Positions 38,493 to 47,065 of a stretch of DNA of 64,000 nucleotides are shown here, one piece after another; within the stretch, counting starts at the first letter, position 1, and each line of letters opens with the position of its first letter. The stretch lies in contig NZ_LT629689.1 of NCBI RefSeq assembly GCF_900102035.1, forward strand, positions 2,898,001 through 2,962,000, given 5' to 3'. The notes below the pieces were generated by a model, which had not been told where the DNA came from, searched no databases, and was given only the letters and a program-made list of their open reading frames with translations. Source of the DNA: Pseudomonas extremaustralis. Lineage in GTDB: Bacteria > Pseudomonadota > Gammaproteobacteria > Pseudomonadales > Pseudomonadaceae. Both the position numbers and the translations under genes were made by a program.

Positions 38493-40013
38493 ATGGCCAA
38501 TCTAGTGATTTGCTGCGACGGCACTTGGAACACCCCCGACCAACTCGATAAGGGCGCCCCCGCACCCACCAATGTGGTGCGGCTGTACAACGCCGTAGCC
38601 GACGTCGACAACCAGGGCCTCGAGCAAACCAGGTACTATCACCCCGGTGTCGGCACCAATGGCGGCTGGTGGGATAAGGCCGTCGGCGGCGGCACCGGGG
38701 CCGGTCTTGATAACAACATCATGAGCGCCTACCAGAAGCTCTGCTATTGCTACCAGCCCGGCGATGCCATCTATCTGTTCGGCTTCAGCCGCGGAGCGTA
38801 CACGGTGCGCAGCCTTGGCGGATTCATCGGCCGTTGCGGCCTGCTGCGCATCACCGACCTCCCTCCCAAAGAGGTATGGTCGCGAATTCAGACCCTGCTC
38901 ACCCAAGGCTACCGCCGTAAAACCGAACAACGGGAAGACTGGAGCGCTCAAGGCTGGGAGTTCCACAACAAAGCGGGCGAGTCGATCCCCATTCATTTCA
39001 TTGGCGTCTGGGACACTGTCGGCGCGCTGGGCATCCCCGACGACATGGCCCTGCTCAACCTGCTCGACAATCGCGAACGCTATACCTTCCACGACACCAG
39101 CCTGCACCCGTCAGTCAAGCACGCTCGCCACGCACTCGCGATGGATGAGCACCGCGCCTCGTTCCAGCCGACGCTGTGGAGCGAGCCACCGGAAAACACC
39201 GTGCTCAAACAAATCTGGTTTCCCGGCGTACATTCGGATGTCGGCGGCGGCTACCAGAACTGTGGCCTGGCCGATGGTGCGCTTAAGTGGATGATTGACG
39301 AGGCGAGCGCAACCGGCCTGAGTTTCAACGCCGACATCGTCAAACAGGTCAAACCAGACCTCTACGACACCATGCACGATTCGTGTGATGGAATATTCAA
39401 CGTGCTGCCGACTCAGCCGCGCAGCGTGGCCGATATGACCGGACAACCGACACTGTTCCACAGCTCAGCCCTGGCCCGCCAGAAAACACCGCCCATTACC
39501 CAGTCGCCCTACCGCAAAGCGCGCTTGCTGACGCCATCCATGCCGCTGGTACTGGATATTTCCGCACGCCTGCCGTGGAATGAAACCGGTCTCTGGCTCA
39601 ACGCCGGCACCTCTTATACCTTCAGTGCCAGCGGTGAATGGCTGGACGCATCGATCGTTTGCAACCCCGACGGCCCCGTGGACAACCATTTTCAACCCGG
39701 CGAACTGGCCTACCTGGCCGGCACAGCGCTGGGCAAGCTGGAAACCTGGTATGGCAAGCTCTTCAACAACAGCAACGCAAACTTTTACTTCACCCGCCGC
39801 CATGAAAATCATCCCTGGTTCAGTCTCATCGGGGCCATTGCCAACAGCGATGGCGTCGATGCCAAAGGCATATTACTGAAACCGGAAACCTTCCTCATCG
39901 GCCACGGTTGCACCTATACACCGAAGCGCTCGGGTTATTTCTATGCCTATGCCAACGACGCGTGGAATTGCTATGAGAACAACAAAGGACATGTGGCACT
40001 GACGATTCAGTGA
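38493..40013 (+). CDS. DUF2235 phospholipase-like hydrolase with LecA-like C-terminal domain
   Basis: A 506-residue protein without signal peptide. The N-terminal half (about 1-330) is a DUF2235 alpha/beta hydrolase as in Tle1 phospholipases: CCDGTWN at residues 7-13 and the nucleophile elbow GFSRGA with Ser99. The C-terminal part (about 345-506) is a beta-rich domain that by eye resembles the P. aeruginosa lectin LecA (PA-IL). Its last strands contain NDAWNCYENNKG, aligning with the LecA calcium/galactose loop NDVPGTYGNNSG, with Asp489, Tyr494, Asn496 and Asn497 conserved. No vgrG, PAAR or immunity gene is adjacent. AAGGA precedes the ATG. Lipid-ester hydrolysis and sugar binding are inferred. 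Confidence 0.8.
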   Translation: MANLVICCDGTWNTPDQLDKGAPAPTNVVRLYNAVADVDNQGLEQTRYYHPGVGTNGGWWDKAVGGGTGAGLDNNIMSAYQKLCYCYQPGDAIYLFGFSRGAYTVRSLGGFIGRCGLLRITDLPPKEVWSRIQTLLTQGYRRKTEQREDWSAQGWEFHNKAGESIPIHFIGVWDTVGALGIPDDMALLNLLDNRERYTFHDTSLHPSVKHARHALAMDEHRASFQPTLWSEPPENTVLKQIWFPGVHSDVGGGYQNCGLADGALKWMIDEASATGLSFNADIVKQVKPDLYDTMHDSCDGIFNVLPTQPRSVADMTGQPTLFHSSALARQKTPPITQSPYRKARLLTPSMPLVLDISARLPWNETGLWLNAGTSYTFSASGEWLDASIVCNPDGPVDNHFQPGELAYLAGTALGKLETWYGKLFNNSNANFYFTRRHENHPWFSLIGAIANSDGVDAKGILLKPETFLIGHGCTYTPKRSGYFYAYANDAWNCYENNKGHVALTIQ

Positions 40014-40095
40014 TCCATTGCCGATTAGCAGCCCACCGCACGCGCTTTATATCGTCAGCCCTCCAGCGCCTTCTAAAAGCGTGGTCACCGGGCAA

Positions 40096-40130
40096 TAAAA
40101 AATGCCCCGGCCTTTCGACCGGGGCATTTC
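40096..40130. terminator. bidirectional terminator
   Basis: A 10-bp stem AATGCCCCGG / CCGGGGCATT with an 8-base loop, A-run on the left and TTTCTT on the right, between the convergent DUF2235 and actP genes. Confidence 0.88.
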
Positions 40131-40146
40131 TTATTCAGCTACATCC

Positions 40147-41805
40147 TTAGTGGGCAACCGCCCCACTCGCCCCCAGACCAGTCTGCGAACGCACAAACTG
40201 CGGGAAGTACAGCGCACGTTCTTTCACTGCCGCCGCCGACTTGTCGGTGATGGAGAAGAACCAAATACTGATGAACGCAATGATCATCGAGAACAGCGCT
40301 GGGTATTCGTACGGGAAGATAGCTTTTTCATGATGCAGGATCGAGACCCAGATGGTCGGGCCCAGGATCATCAGGCCCACGGCGCTGACCAGGCCCAACC
40401 AGCCGCCAATCATCGCGCCACGGGTGGTGAGGTTTTTCCAGTACATGGAAAGCAGCAACACCGGGAAGTTACAGCTGGCAGCGATAGAGAACGCCAGGCC
40501 AACCATGAACGCAATGTTCTGGCTTTCAAACAGGATACCCAGACCGATGGCCAACACCGCCAAGGCGATAGTGGTGATCTTCGAGACGCGGATCTCCTCT
40601 TTGTCGTTGGCCTTGCCTTTCTTGATCACGCTGGCATACAGGTCATGGGACACCGCCGAAGCACCGGCCAGGGTCAAGCCCGCAACCACCGCGAGGATGG
40701 TGGCGAACGCCACGGCCGAGATGAAGCCCAGGAAGATACTGCCGCCTACTGCGTTGGCCAGGTGCACCGCTGCCATGTTGTTACCACCCAACAAAGCGCC
40801 TGCTGCATCCTTGAACGCCGGGTTGGTGCTGACCAACAGGATCGCGCCGAAGCCGATGATAAAGGTCAGGATGTAGAAGTAGCCGATGAAGCCAGTAGCG
40901 TACAACACGCTCTTACGCGCTTCCTTGGCGTCGCTTACAGTGAAGAAGCGCATAAGGATGTGCGGCAGGCCGGCAGTACCGAACATCAGTGCCAGGGCCA
41001 GGGAGAACGCGGAGACCGGATCTTTCACCAGGCCGCCGGGGCTCATGATCGCTTCACCTTTAGGGTGAACCTTGATCGCCTCGGAGAACAGCGTGCTGAA
41101 GTCGAAGTTGACGTGCTTCATCACCATGACGGCCATGAAGGTAGCACCGGACAGCAGCAACACTGCCTTGATGATCTGTACCCAGGTGGTCGCCAGCATG
41201 CCGCCGAACAACACGTACATGCACATCAGGATCCCCACCATGATCACCGCTACGTGGTAATCGAGGCCGAACAGCAGCTGGATCAGCTTGCCCGCGCCAA
41301 CCATCTGCGCGATCAGGTAGAACGCTACCACCACCAGCGAACCACAAGCCGACAGGCTGCGGATCTGGGTTTGCCCGAGGCGGTAGGACGCCACGTCGGC
41401 AAAGGTGTACTTGCCCAGGTTACGCAGGCGCTCGGCGATCAGGAACAGAATGATCGGCCAGCCCACCAGGAAGCCGATCGAGTAGATCAGGCCGTCGTAG
41501 CCAGAGGTGTATACCAGCGCGGAAATACCCAGGAAGGACGCCGCCGACATGTAGTCGCCAGCAATCGCCAGGCCGTTCTGGAAACCGGTGATCTTGCCGC
41601 CGGCCGCATAGTAGTCGGCCGCCGAGTTATTGCGCTTGGATGCCCAGTAAGTGATGCACAACGTCGCACCAACAAAGACCACGAACATCAGGATCGCTGG
41701 AATATTCAGCGGTTGTTTTTGCACTTCACCGGTCAATGCTTCGCCCGCCCAAATAGCAGGGGCAAAGACCGAAGCGCCGAGTACAGCCAATAGACGACGG
41801 ATCAT
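40147..41805 (-). CDS. actP: cation/acetate symporter
   Basis: A 552-residue sodium:solute symporter with about 13 transmembrane helices and an N-terminal hydrophobic, signal-like segment, as in E. coli ActP (549). It imports acetate and other short monocarboxylates with sodium. AAGGAGG precedes the ATG at 41805, which overlaps the upstream DUF485 gene by 4 bases (ATGA). The pair corresponds to E. coli yjcH-actP, here without acs in front. Confidence 0.94.
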   Translation of the reverse strand: MIRRLLAVLGASVFAPAIWAGEALTGEVQKQPLNIPAILMFVVFVGATLCITYWASKRNNSAADYYAAGGKITGFQNGLAIAGDYMSAASFLGISALVYTSGYDGLIYSIGFLVGWPIILFLIAERLRNLGKYTFADVASYRLGQTQIRSLSACGSLVVVAFYLIAQMVGAGKLIQLLFGLDYHVAVIMVGILMCMYVLFGGMLATTWVQIIKAVLLLSGATFMAVMVMKHVNFDFSTLFSEAIKVHPKGEAIMSPGGLVKDPVSAFSLALALMFGTAGLPHILMRFFTVSDAKEARKSVLYATGFIGYFYILTFIIGFGAILLVSTNPAFKDAAGALLGGNNMAAVHLANAVGGSIFLGFISAVAFATILAVVAGLTLAGASAVSHDLYASVIKKGKANDKEEIRVSKITTIALAVLAIGLGILFESQNIAFMVGLAFSIAASCNFPVLLLSMYWKNLTTRGAMIGGWLGLVSAVGLMILGPTIWVSILHHEKAIFPYEYPALFSMIIAFISIWFFSITDKSAAAVKERALYFPQFVRSQTGLGASGAVAH

Positions 41806-42113
41806 TGCGCAGCCTCCTTGAGAATCGCATTGTTCAGGTCGTCGAATTCGCCGTTGGCGCGTCGCACGTAGATCGCAGTGAGGACAAAGGCCGATAGAAT
41901 CAGCCCGACACCGATAGGGATTCCCCAGGTGATGGATGAGGTGGGGTTGATCTTAGCGCCCAGCAATTGTGGCCCGTAGGCGATCAACAGGATGAATCCG
42001 GAGTAAAGCCCTAGCATGATCGCCGAGAGAATCCAGGCGAACCTTTCCCTTTTTCTAACCAGCTCCTTGAAACGGGGGCTGTTTTGAATCGAGAGGTAAA
42101 TGCTGTCGTTCAT
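41802..42113 (-). CDS. yjcH: DUF485 inner-membrane protein (YjcH)
   Basis: A 103-residue protein with two transmembrane helices (about residues 30-50 and 65-85) and the N-terminal motif [13 protein letters not shown] typical of DUF485. It is always paired with ActP-type symporters and may act as an accessory subunit. Its stop overlaps the actP start by 4 bases. Confidence 0.92.
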   Translation of the reverse strand: MNDSIYLSIQNSPRFKELVRKRERFAWILSAIMLGLYSGFILLIAYGPQLLGAKINPTSSITWGIPIGVGLILSAFVLTAIYVRRANGEFDDLNNAILKEAAQ

Positions 42114-42244
42114 TGTTTTTATCCTCGCAGCACAGCTTTGTTATTATTGAAACAATAGCCACTGTATGCGGCTACGGGACAGGTTCCAGACGACCTTAGT
42201 ATTAGAGGGAGTGTAGCGAGGGTTCGGAGGGACGCAGAAACAAT

Positions 42245-42344
42245 TGTAGGAACGAGCTTGCTCGCGAAGTTCGTCAACGATAACGCGCTCATTCATGATG
42301 AGCGCGGTACCTTTGCGTTCTTCGCGAGCAAGCTCGTTCCTACA
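42245..42344. repeat. REPIN with 24-bp perfect inverted arms
   Basis: TGTAGGAACGAGCTTGCTCG begins the left arm (42245-42268); the right arm (42321-42344) is its exact 24-base reverse complement. The core contains a further hairpin, GCGCTCAT / ATGAGCGC. It lies between the betaine-binding protein gene and yjcH. Confidence 0.92.
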
Positions 42345-42357
42345 GTTTTATCGGGGG

Positions 42358-43209
42358 TTATTTACCGACCCACTCGGCCACACGCTCAGGGTGCTTGGCC
42401 ACCCAATCCTTGGCCGCCGCGTCAGGCTTGGCGCCGTTTTGGATCGCCAGCATGACTTCACCGATTTCATCCTTGGAGGCCCACTGGAATTTCTTCAGGA
42501 AGGCCGCGACTTCCGGCGCTTTCTTCTCCAGATCCTTGCTGCCGATGCTGTTGACGGTTTCGGCAGCGCCATAAACCCCTTTTGGATCGTCCAGGAAACG
42601 CAGTTTCCACTTGGCGAACATCCAGTGTGGCACCCAACCGGTGACCGCAATGGATTCCTGTTTGTCTTCGGCACGTGTCAGTTCGGCGATCATCGCCGCA
42701 CCCGAACTGGCTTGCAGCTTGTAGTCCAAGCCGTAGGCCTTGATGGCTTCGTCGGTCTTGAGCATCACGCCTGAACCGGCGTCGATCCCGACGATCTTGT
42801 TCTTGAAGGTGGTATCGGTCTTGAGGTCTTCGATGGACTTGGCCTTGACGTACTCCGGCACGATCAAGCCGATTTTCGCATCCTTGAAGTTGGGGCCGTA
42901 GTCGACCACCTTGTCCTTGTTCTTGGCCCAGTACTCACCGTGGGTCACCGGCAGCCAGGCGGAGAGCATGGCGTCGAGTTTGCCAGTGGCCACACCCTGC
43001 CACATGATCCCGGTGGCGACCGCTTGCAGTTTTACGTCATAACCGAGCTTTTCCTTGATCACCTCCGCCGCCACATGGGTGGTGGCTACGCTGTCGGACC
43101 AACCGTCCACGTAGCCGATGCTCAGGGTTTTGCTGTCGGCACTGGCCAGTGTGGAGCTCATCGCAACTACCAGCGTGGCAGCTGCGCCCAAGAGTCGTCG
43201 CATCTTCAT
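42358..43209 (-). CDS. betX: glycine betaine-type ABC substrate-binding protein (BetX-like)
   Basis: A 283-residue periplasmic binding protein of the OpuAC/ProX group with a signal peptide ending near STLASA (about residue 24). The mature part opens with LSIGYVDGWSDSVATTHV, and further Trp (IMWQG, SAWLPVTH, GWVPHWMF) could form the aromatic cage for a quaternary amine. GGGGAAG lies before the ATG at 43209. No permease or ATPase is adjacent. In P. aeruginosa the gene beside the actP/yjcH pair (PA3236) encodes BetX, one of several orphan binding proteins used by the Cbc transporter; identity is inferred from this context. Confidence 0.85.
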   Translation of the reverse strand: MKMRRLLGAAATLVVAMSSTLASADSKTLSIGYVDGWSDSVATTHVAAEVIKEKLGYDVKLQAVATGIMWQGVATGKLDAMLSAWLPVTHGEYWAKNKDKVVDYGPNFKDAKIGLIVPEYVKAKSIEDLKTDTTFKNKIVGIDAGSGVMLKTDEAIKAYGLDYKLQASSGAAMIAELTRAEDKQESIAVTGWVPHWMFAKWKLRFLDDPKGVYGAAETVNSIGSKDLEKKAPEVAAFLKKFQWASKDEIGEVMLAIQNGAKPDAAAKDWVAKHPERVAEWVGK

Positions 43210-43540
43210 AGTACTTCCCCGAAAGTGCTGCGCCCGACGGATGCCGAGCGACGTCAACCTGTTGTTGTGTGGTGCATCGCGCCCCCTTCACGCGCATCGA
43301 TCCGGCTGCTGCGACATCAGTGGAGTGCTGACGCGTCGATCATCAACCTGCCGGGGACGTCGACCTGCTCTGTCAGCGACCTCACGCAAGCAAGAAACGA
43401 CATCACATCGCCAGCAGATTGTTTTGTAGGCGTTGACGCCAAAATCCCGCCCGAACTTTGCATGTCAAAACTATGCCGCCCCACTGGGACGAGTTAAATC
43501 CGGGTAAGATGCGCGCCTTTGCCCCCCAGATAAGCCGACC
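43210..43540. other. intergenic region betX - GH17 gene
   Basis: 331 bases between divergent genes. The only marked structure is a short inverted repeat GGCGT-TG-ACGCC at 43429-43440 flanked by TTTTG and AAAA. No convincing sigma-70 promoter was seen for either gene, though both promoters should lie here. Confidence 0.6.
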
Positions 43541-45094
43541 ATGCCCGCGACTGCCCGCTTCCCCGCCCTGCCCTATTGCTTCGCCTTGATTCTCGGCCTG
43601 CTGGCCCTTGTCGGCTATTGGTATGGCCTTGGCCGGCCGGTGGTGTTGCCGGATGTCGCCAGCGCCAGTCATAAGCTGCAATGCGCGTCGTACACCCCAT
43701 TCGACAAGGACCAGTCACCGTTCGATCAGCCGTTCACCCTGCGCCCTGAGCGCATGGACGCCGACCTGGCCTTGCTGGCTACCCGCTTCGAATGCATCCG
43801 GACTTACTCCATGACCGGCCTGGAAGGCTTGCCGGACCTGGCCCGCAAGCATGGGTTGAAGCTGATGGCTGGCGCCTGGGTCAGTAGCGACCCGCTGGCG
43901 ACCGAAAAGGAAATCGACTTGCTGGTCGCCTCCGCCAACGCCAACCCGGATGTCGTGACGTCAGTGATCGTCGGCAACGAGGCCCTCCTGCGCAAGGAAG
44001 TCACCGCCAAACAACTGGTGGCGCTGATTCATAAAGTCAAAAGCCAGATCCGGCAGCCGGTCACTTACGCCGACGTCTGGGAATTCTGGCTGCAGCACCC
44101 GGAAATCGCCCCGGCGGTGGATTTCCTGACCATCCACCTGTTGCCGTACTGGGAAGATGACCCTTCCGGCATCGACCAGGCCCTCAAGCATGTGGGCGAT
44201 GTGCGCCAGACTTTCGGCAACAAGTTCGCCCCCAAGGACGTGCTGATCGGTGAAACCGGCTGGCCCAGCGAAGGTCGCCAGCGCGAAACTGCGGTGCCGA
44301 GCCGGGTCAACGAGGCCAAGTTCATGCGTGGTTTTGTGGCCATGGCCGAAGCCAATGGCTGGCGTTACAACCTGATCGAAGCATTCGACCAGCCGTGGAA
44401 GCGCGCCAGCGAAGGCGCAGTCGGTGGTTACTGGGGCCTGTTCGATGCGGATCGCCAGGACAAGGGCGTCCTCGTCGGACCGGTGACCAATGTGCCGTAT
44501 TGGCCGCTGTGGCTGGGTATCGGTGGGCTCATCCTGCTGGGCACGCTGGTGCTCGGTGGCCGCGTTCACAGCCGTCGCGCCGCACTGGCCTTGCCACTGC
44601 TGGGTGCGGTGGCCGCCTGCTCCATCGGCACCTGGGCCGAATTGACCCGCGTGACCGCGCGCTTTAATGACGAGTGGGTCTGGGCCGGCTTGCTGGTGGC
44701 GCTGAACCTGCTGGTGCTGGCCCATGCCGCCCTGGCCCTGAGCGCCCGTGAAGGATGGCGCCAGCGGGCTTTCGACTGGCTGGAACAACGCGCAGGCTGG
44801 CTGGTGGCATTCGCTGGGTTTGCCGGTGCGGTGATGATGCTGGCGCTGGTGTTCGACCCACGTTATCGCAGCTTCCCCAGCGCGGCCCTGGTGCTACCGG
44901 CCCTCGTCTACCTGGTTCGCCCGGTGACCGGACCCCGCCGGGAGATTGCCCTGCTGACCTTTATCATCGGAGCCGGCATTGCGCCGCAGTTGTTCCGCGA
45001 AGGTCTGTTGAACCAGCAGGCGTGGGGCTGGGCGGTGGTCAGCGGATTGATGGTGGCGGCTTTGTGGCGTTGCCTGCGGGTGCGCAGGGGCTGA
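43541..45094 (+). CDS. membrane-anchored GH17 beta-1,3-glucan hydrolase/transglycosylase
   Basis: A 517-residue protein. An N-terminal signal anchor (about residues 10-30) leads into a glycoside hydrolase family 17 domain (45-310) with acid/base Glu147 (VGNEAL) and nucleophile Glu238 (GETGWPSEG). The C-terminal 200 residues are hydrophobic, with about six transmembrane helices and no recognised catalytic motif. GH17 enzymes of pseudomonads, including the domain of NdvB, act as beta-1,3-glucan transglycosylases in published work. This one would work on the periplasmic side and lacks the glycosyltransferase domain of NdvB. No good Shine-Dalgarno is visible. Confidence 0.87.
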   Translation: MPATARFPALPYCFALILGLLALVGYWYGLGRPVVLPDVASASHKLQCASYTPFDKDQSPFDQPFTLRPERMDADLALLATRFECIRTYSMTGLEGLPDLARKHGLKLMAGAWVSSDPLATEKEIDLLVASANANPDVVTSVIVGNEALLRKEVTAKQLVALIHKVKSQIRQPVTYADVWEFWLQHPEIAPAVDFLTIHLLPYWEDDPSGIDQALKHVGDVRQTFGNKFAPKDVLIGETGWPSEGRQRETAVPSRVNEAKFMRGFVAMAEANGWRYNLIEAFDQPWKRASEGAVGGYWGLFDADRQDKGVLVGPVTNVPYWPLWLGIGGLILLGTLVLGGRVHSRRAALALPLLGAVAACSIGTWAELTRVTARFNDEWVWAGLLVALNLLVLAHAALALSAREGWRQRAFDWLEQRAGWLVAFAGFAGAVMMLALVFDPRYRSFPSAALVLPALVYLVRPVTGPRREIALLTFIIGAGIAPQLFREGLLNQQAWGWAVVSGLMVAALWRCLRVRRG

Positions 45095-45103
45095 TGCTTC
45101 TTG

Positions 45104-45147
45104 CTGTAGCCGTGGGCTTGCTCGCCACGGCAAGCTCGCGCCTACAG
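45104..45147. repeat. REP element
   Basis: An inverted structure CTGTAGCCGTGGGCTTGC ... GCAAGCTCGCGCCTACAG directly behind the GH17 gene, a degenerate form of the repeats elsewhere in the window. Confidence 0.75.
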
Positions 45148-45161
45148 GGGAACGGGGTTAT

Positions 45162-45530
45162 TCAAGACGCCCTTGGCTTCCTGACCAACCGCAACCCCGC
45201 AATCACCACCGCAAATACCGCAAAAGTGGTGTTGTACAACGCCAGCGCCGGCAACCCGAACGCCAACCCCAACACAGCCAGGCCCCACCCTGCGCGACCC
45301 GGCACAAAGAACCCCGACACTGCGGTGATCAAGGCCGCCCAGCCCAGCATCTTGAAGTGAATCATCAAGCCCAGGTTCGAACGCACCTGGCATTCCCAAC
45401 GGCTGGCTTCGTCAGCGCAGATGCCGACCCACTGGCCATCCTCCATAAAGCCATAACGCGCGGCATAGCTGGCAGCCAGCCATAACGGCAGGGCAATAAG
45501 CAGCAGGATCAACGGCAAGCGGCGGGACAT
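45162..45530 (-). CDS. hypothetical membrane protein
   Basis: A 122-residue protein with an N-terminal hydrophobic segment (about 5-25), a polar loop with two cysteines in GICADEASRWECQ (possible disulfide) and two to three further helices (about 55-112). Both end in short basic stretches. I do not recognise the family. It is a single leftward gene between the GH17 gene and the divergent hydrolase/MlaA operon. Codon use is like that of the neighbours. Confidence 0.75.
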   Translation of the reverse strand: MSRRLPLILLLIALPLWLAASYAARYGFMEDGQWVGICADEASRWECQVRSNLGLMIHFKMLGWAALITAVSGFFVPGRAGWGLAVLGLAFGLPALALYNTTFAVFAVVIAGLRLVRKPRAS

Positions 45531-45589
45531 GGGGCACTCCGATAGGCAAAAACGGCGCTCAGCTTAATGCGCCGGGAGCCGTAAGCAAG

Positions 45590-45636
45590 GTGCATATGCA
45601 CAATTAGTGTCCACCGATACGTGGCAAAGTGTATCG
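45590..45636. promoter_or_regulatory. two palindromes upstream of the hydrolase/MlaA-like operon
   Basis: GTGCATATGCAC (45590-45601) is a perfect 12-bp palindrome. CGATAC (45615-45620) and GTATCG (45631-45636) form a second inverted repeat with a 10-base spacer. Both lie 130-180 bases before the operon and are placed as operators would be. No regulator is known to me for them. Confidence 0.45.
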
Positions 45637-45766
45637 TCTCGCGACTATTGCCCCGATTCCGACGTTATTTTCCGACTTTTCGTGCCGAGAGCTGGCACTT
45701 CGGTGGCAACGCGGTGGTCATAGCCTGCGAACTTCATCAAGCACGTTTCCTCTTAGGGATTAAGTC

Positions 45767-47065
45767 ATGCTCCGTTCCTTGCGCTGTGCTGCCTTGCTGG
45801 GTAGCGTTTTTTTAAGTGCGTCAGCACTGGCCGTCGATATCGACCAAGCCAGCTATGGCTTCCCTTTGACGAACCCGTTCGAAGCGACCATCGCCACCAC
45901 CCCGCCCGACCTTCGGCCAACACTGCCGACTGACGATCAGATCAACCAATCCGACTACACCTTGAACATGCGTCCCGAGCGCGAGTTCAGCCTGCCGGAC
46001 AACTTCTGGGCAGTGAAGAAACTCACGTACCGCATCGCCAAGCAGGATCGCGCCGCGCCGCTGATCTTCCTGATTGCCGGCACCGGGGCACGGTTTGACA
46101 GCAGCATCAACGAATACCTGAAAAAGCTGTACTACCAGGCCGGCTACCACGTGGTGCAACTGTCGTCGCCCACCAGCTTCGACTTCATCGCCTCGGCTTC
46201 GCGCTTCGCCACCCCCGGCATCAGCAAGGAAGATGCCGAAGACATGTACCGTGTGATGCAAGCCGTGCGGGCACAGAATGCCTCGCTGCCGGTGACTGAC
46301 TTCTATCTCACCGGCTACAGCCTCGGCGCCCTGGATGCAGCGTTCGTCAGCAAGCTGGACGAGACCCGCCGCAGCTTCAACTTCAAGAAAGTGTTGCTGC
46401 TCAACCCGCCAGTGAACCTCTACACCTCGGTCACCAACCTCGACAAACTGGTGCAGACCGAGGTCAAGGGCATCAACAACACCACCACCTTCTATGAGCT
46501 GGTGTTGAACAAGCTGACCCACTACTTCCACGAAAAAGGCTACATCGACCTCAACGACGCCCTGCTCTACGACTTCCAGAACTCCAAACAGCACCTGACC
46601 AACGAACAGATGGCCATGCTGATCGGCACCTCGTTCCGTTTCTCGTCGGCCGACATCGCGTTCACCTCGGACCTGATCAACCGTCGCGGCCTGATCATCC
46701 CGCCCAAATACCCGATCACCGAAGGCACCAGCCTCACGCCATTCCTCAAGCGTGCGCTGCAATGCGACTTCGATTGCTACCTCACCGAACAAGTGATCCC
46801 GATGTGGCGCGCCCGTTCCGACGGCGGCAGCCTGCTGCAACTGGTCGACCAGGTCAGCCTGTACGCCCTCAAGGACTACCTGCATGCCAGCCCGAAAATC
46901 GCGGTCATGCACAACGCCGACGACGTCATCCTCGGCCCCGGCGACCTCGGTTTCCTGCGTAAAACCTTCGGCGATCGCTTGACCGTCTACCCCCTGGGCG
47001 GCCACTGCGGCAACCTCAATTACCGCGTCAACGCCGACGCCATGCTGGAGTTCTTCCGTGGCTAA
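45767..47065 (+). CDS. exported alpha/beta hydrolase, partner of MlaA-like protein
   Basis: A 432-residue exported protein with a signal peptide ending near SASALA (about residue 22). An alpha/beta hydrolase-like core is seen: IAGTGARFDSS (oxyanion loop candidate), GYSLGALDAAF (nucleophile elbow, serine in GYSLG) and a C-terminal acid/His candidate region PLGGHCGN. This would act in the periplasm. The stop overlaps the next gene by 8 bases, so synthesis is coupled. Some genome annotations give this family other names, but no kinase motif is present. Phospholipid or acyl-ester hydrolysis is a reasonable guess given the MlaA-like partner. Confidence 0.8.
   Translation: MLRSLRCAALLGSVFLSASALAVDIDQASYGFPLTNPFEATIATTPPDLRPTLPTDDQINQSDYTLNMRPEREFSLPDNFWAVKKLTYRIAKQDRAAPLIFLIAGTGARFDSSINEYLKKLYYQAGYHVVQLSSPTSFDFIASASRFATPGISKEDAEDMYRVMQAVRAQNASLPVTDFYLTGYSLGALDAAFVSKLDETRRSFNFKKVLLLNPPVNLYTSVTNLDKLVQTEVKGINNTTTFYELVLNKLTHYFHEKGYIDLNDALLYDFQNSKQHLTNEQMAMLIGTSFRFSSADIAFTSDLINRRGLIIPPKYPITEGTSLTPFLKRALQCDFDCYLTEQVIPMWRARSDGGSLLQLVDQVSLYALKDYLHASPKIAVMHNADDVILGPGDLGFLRKTFGDRLTVYPLGGHCGNLNYRVNADAMLEFFRG

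Noticed and set aside
38493..40013. Type VI secretion effector module
   Set aside because: The hydrolase domain resembles Tle1, but no vgrG, PAAR, adaptor or immunity gene is present, so delivery by type VI secretion is not claimed.
42245..42344. Short CRISPR array
   Set aside because: The repeats are inverted, not direct, and there are only two arms; REPIN explains them.
43429..43440. Operator GGCGT-TG-ACGCC
   Set aside because: Only 5-bp arms; could occur by chance in GC-rich DNA, so it is only mentioned in the intergenic entry.
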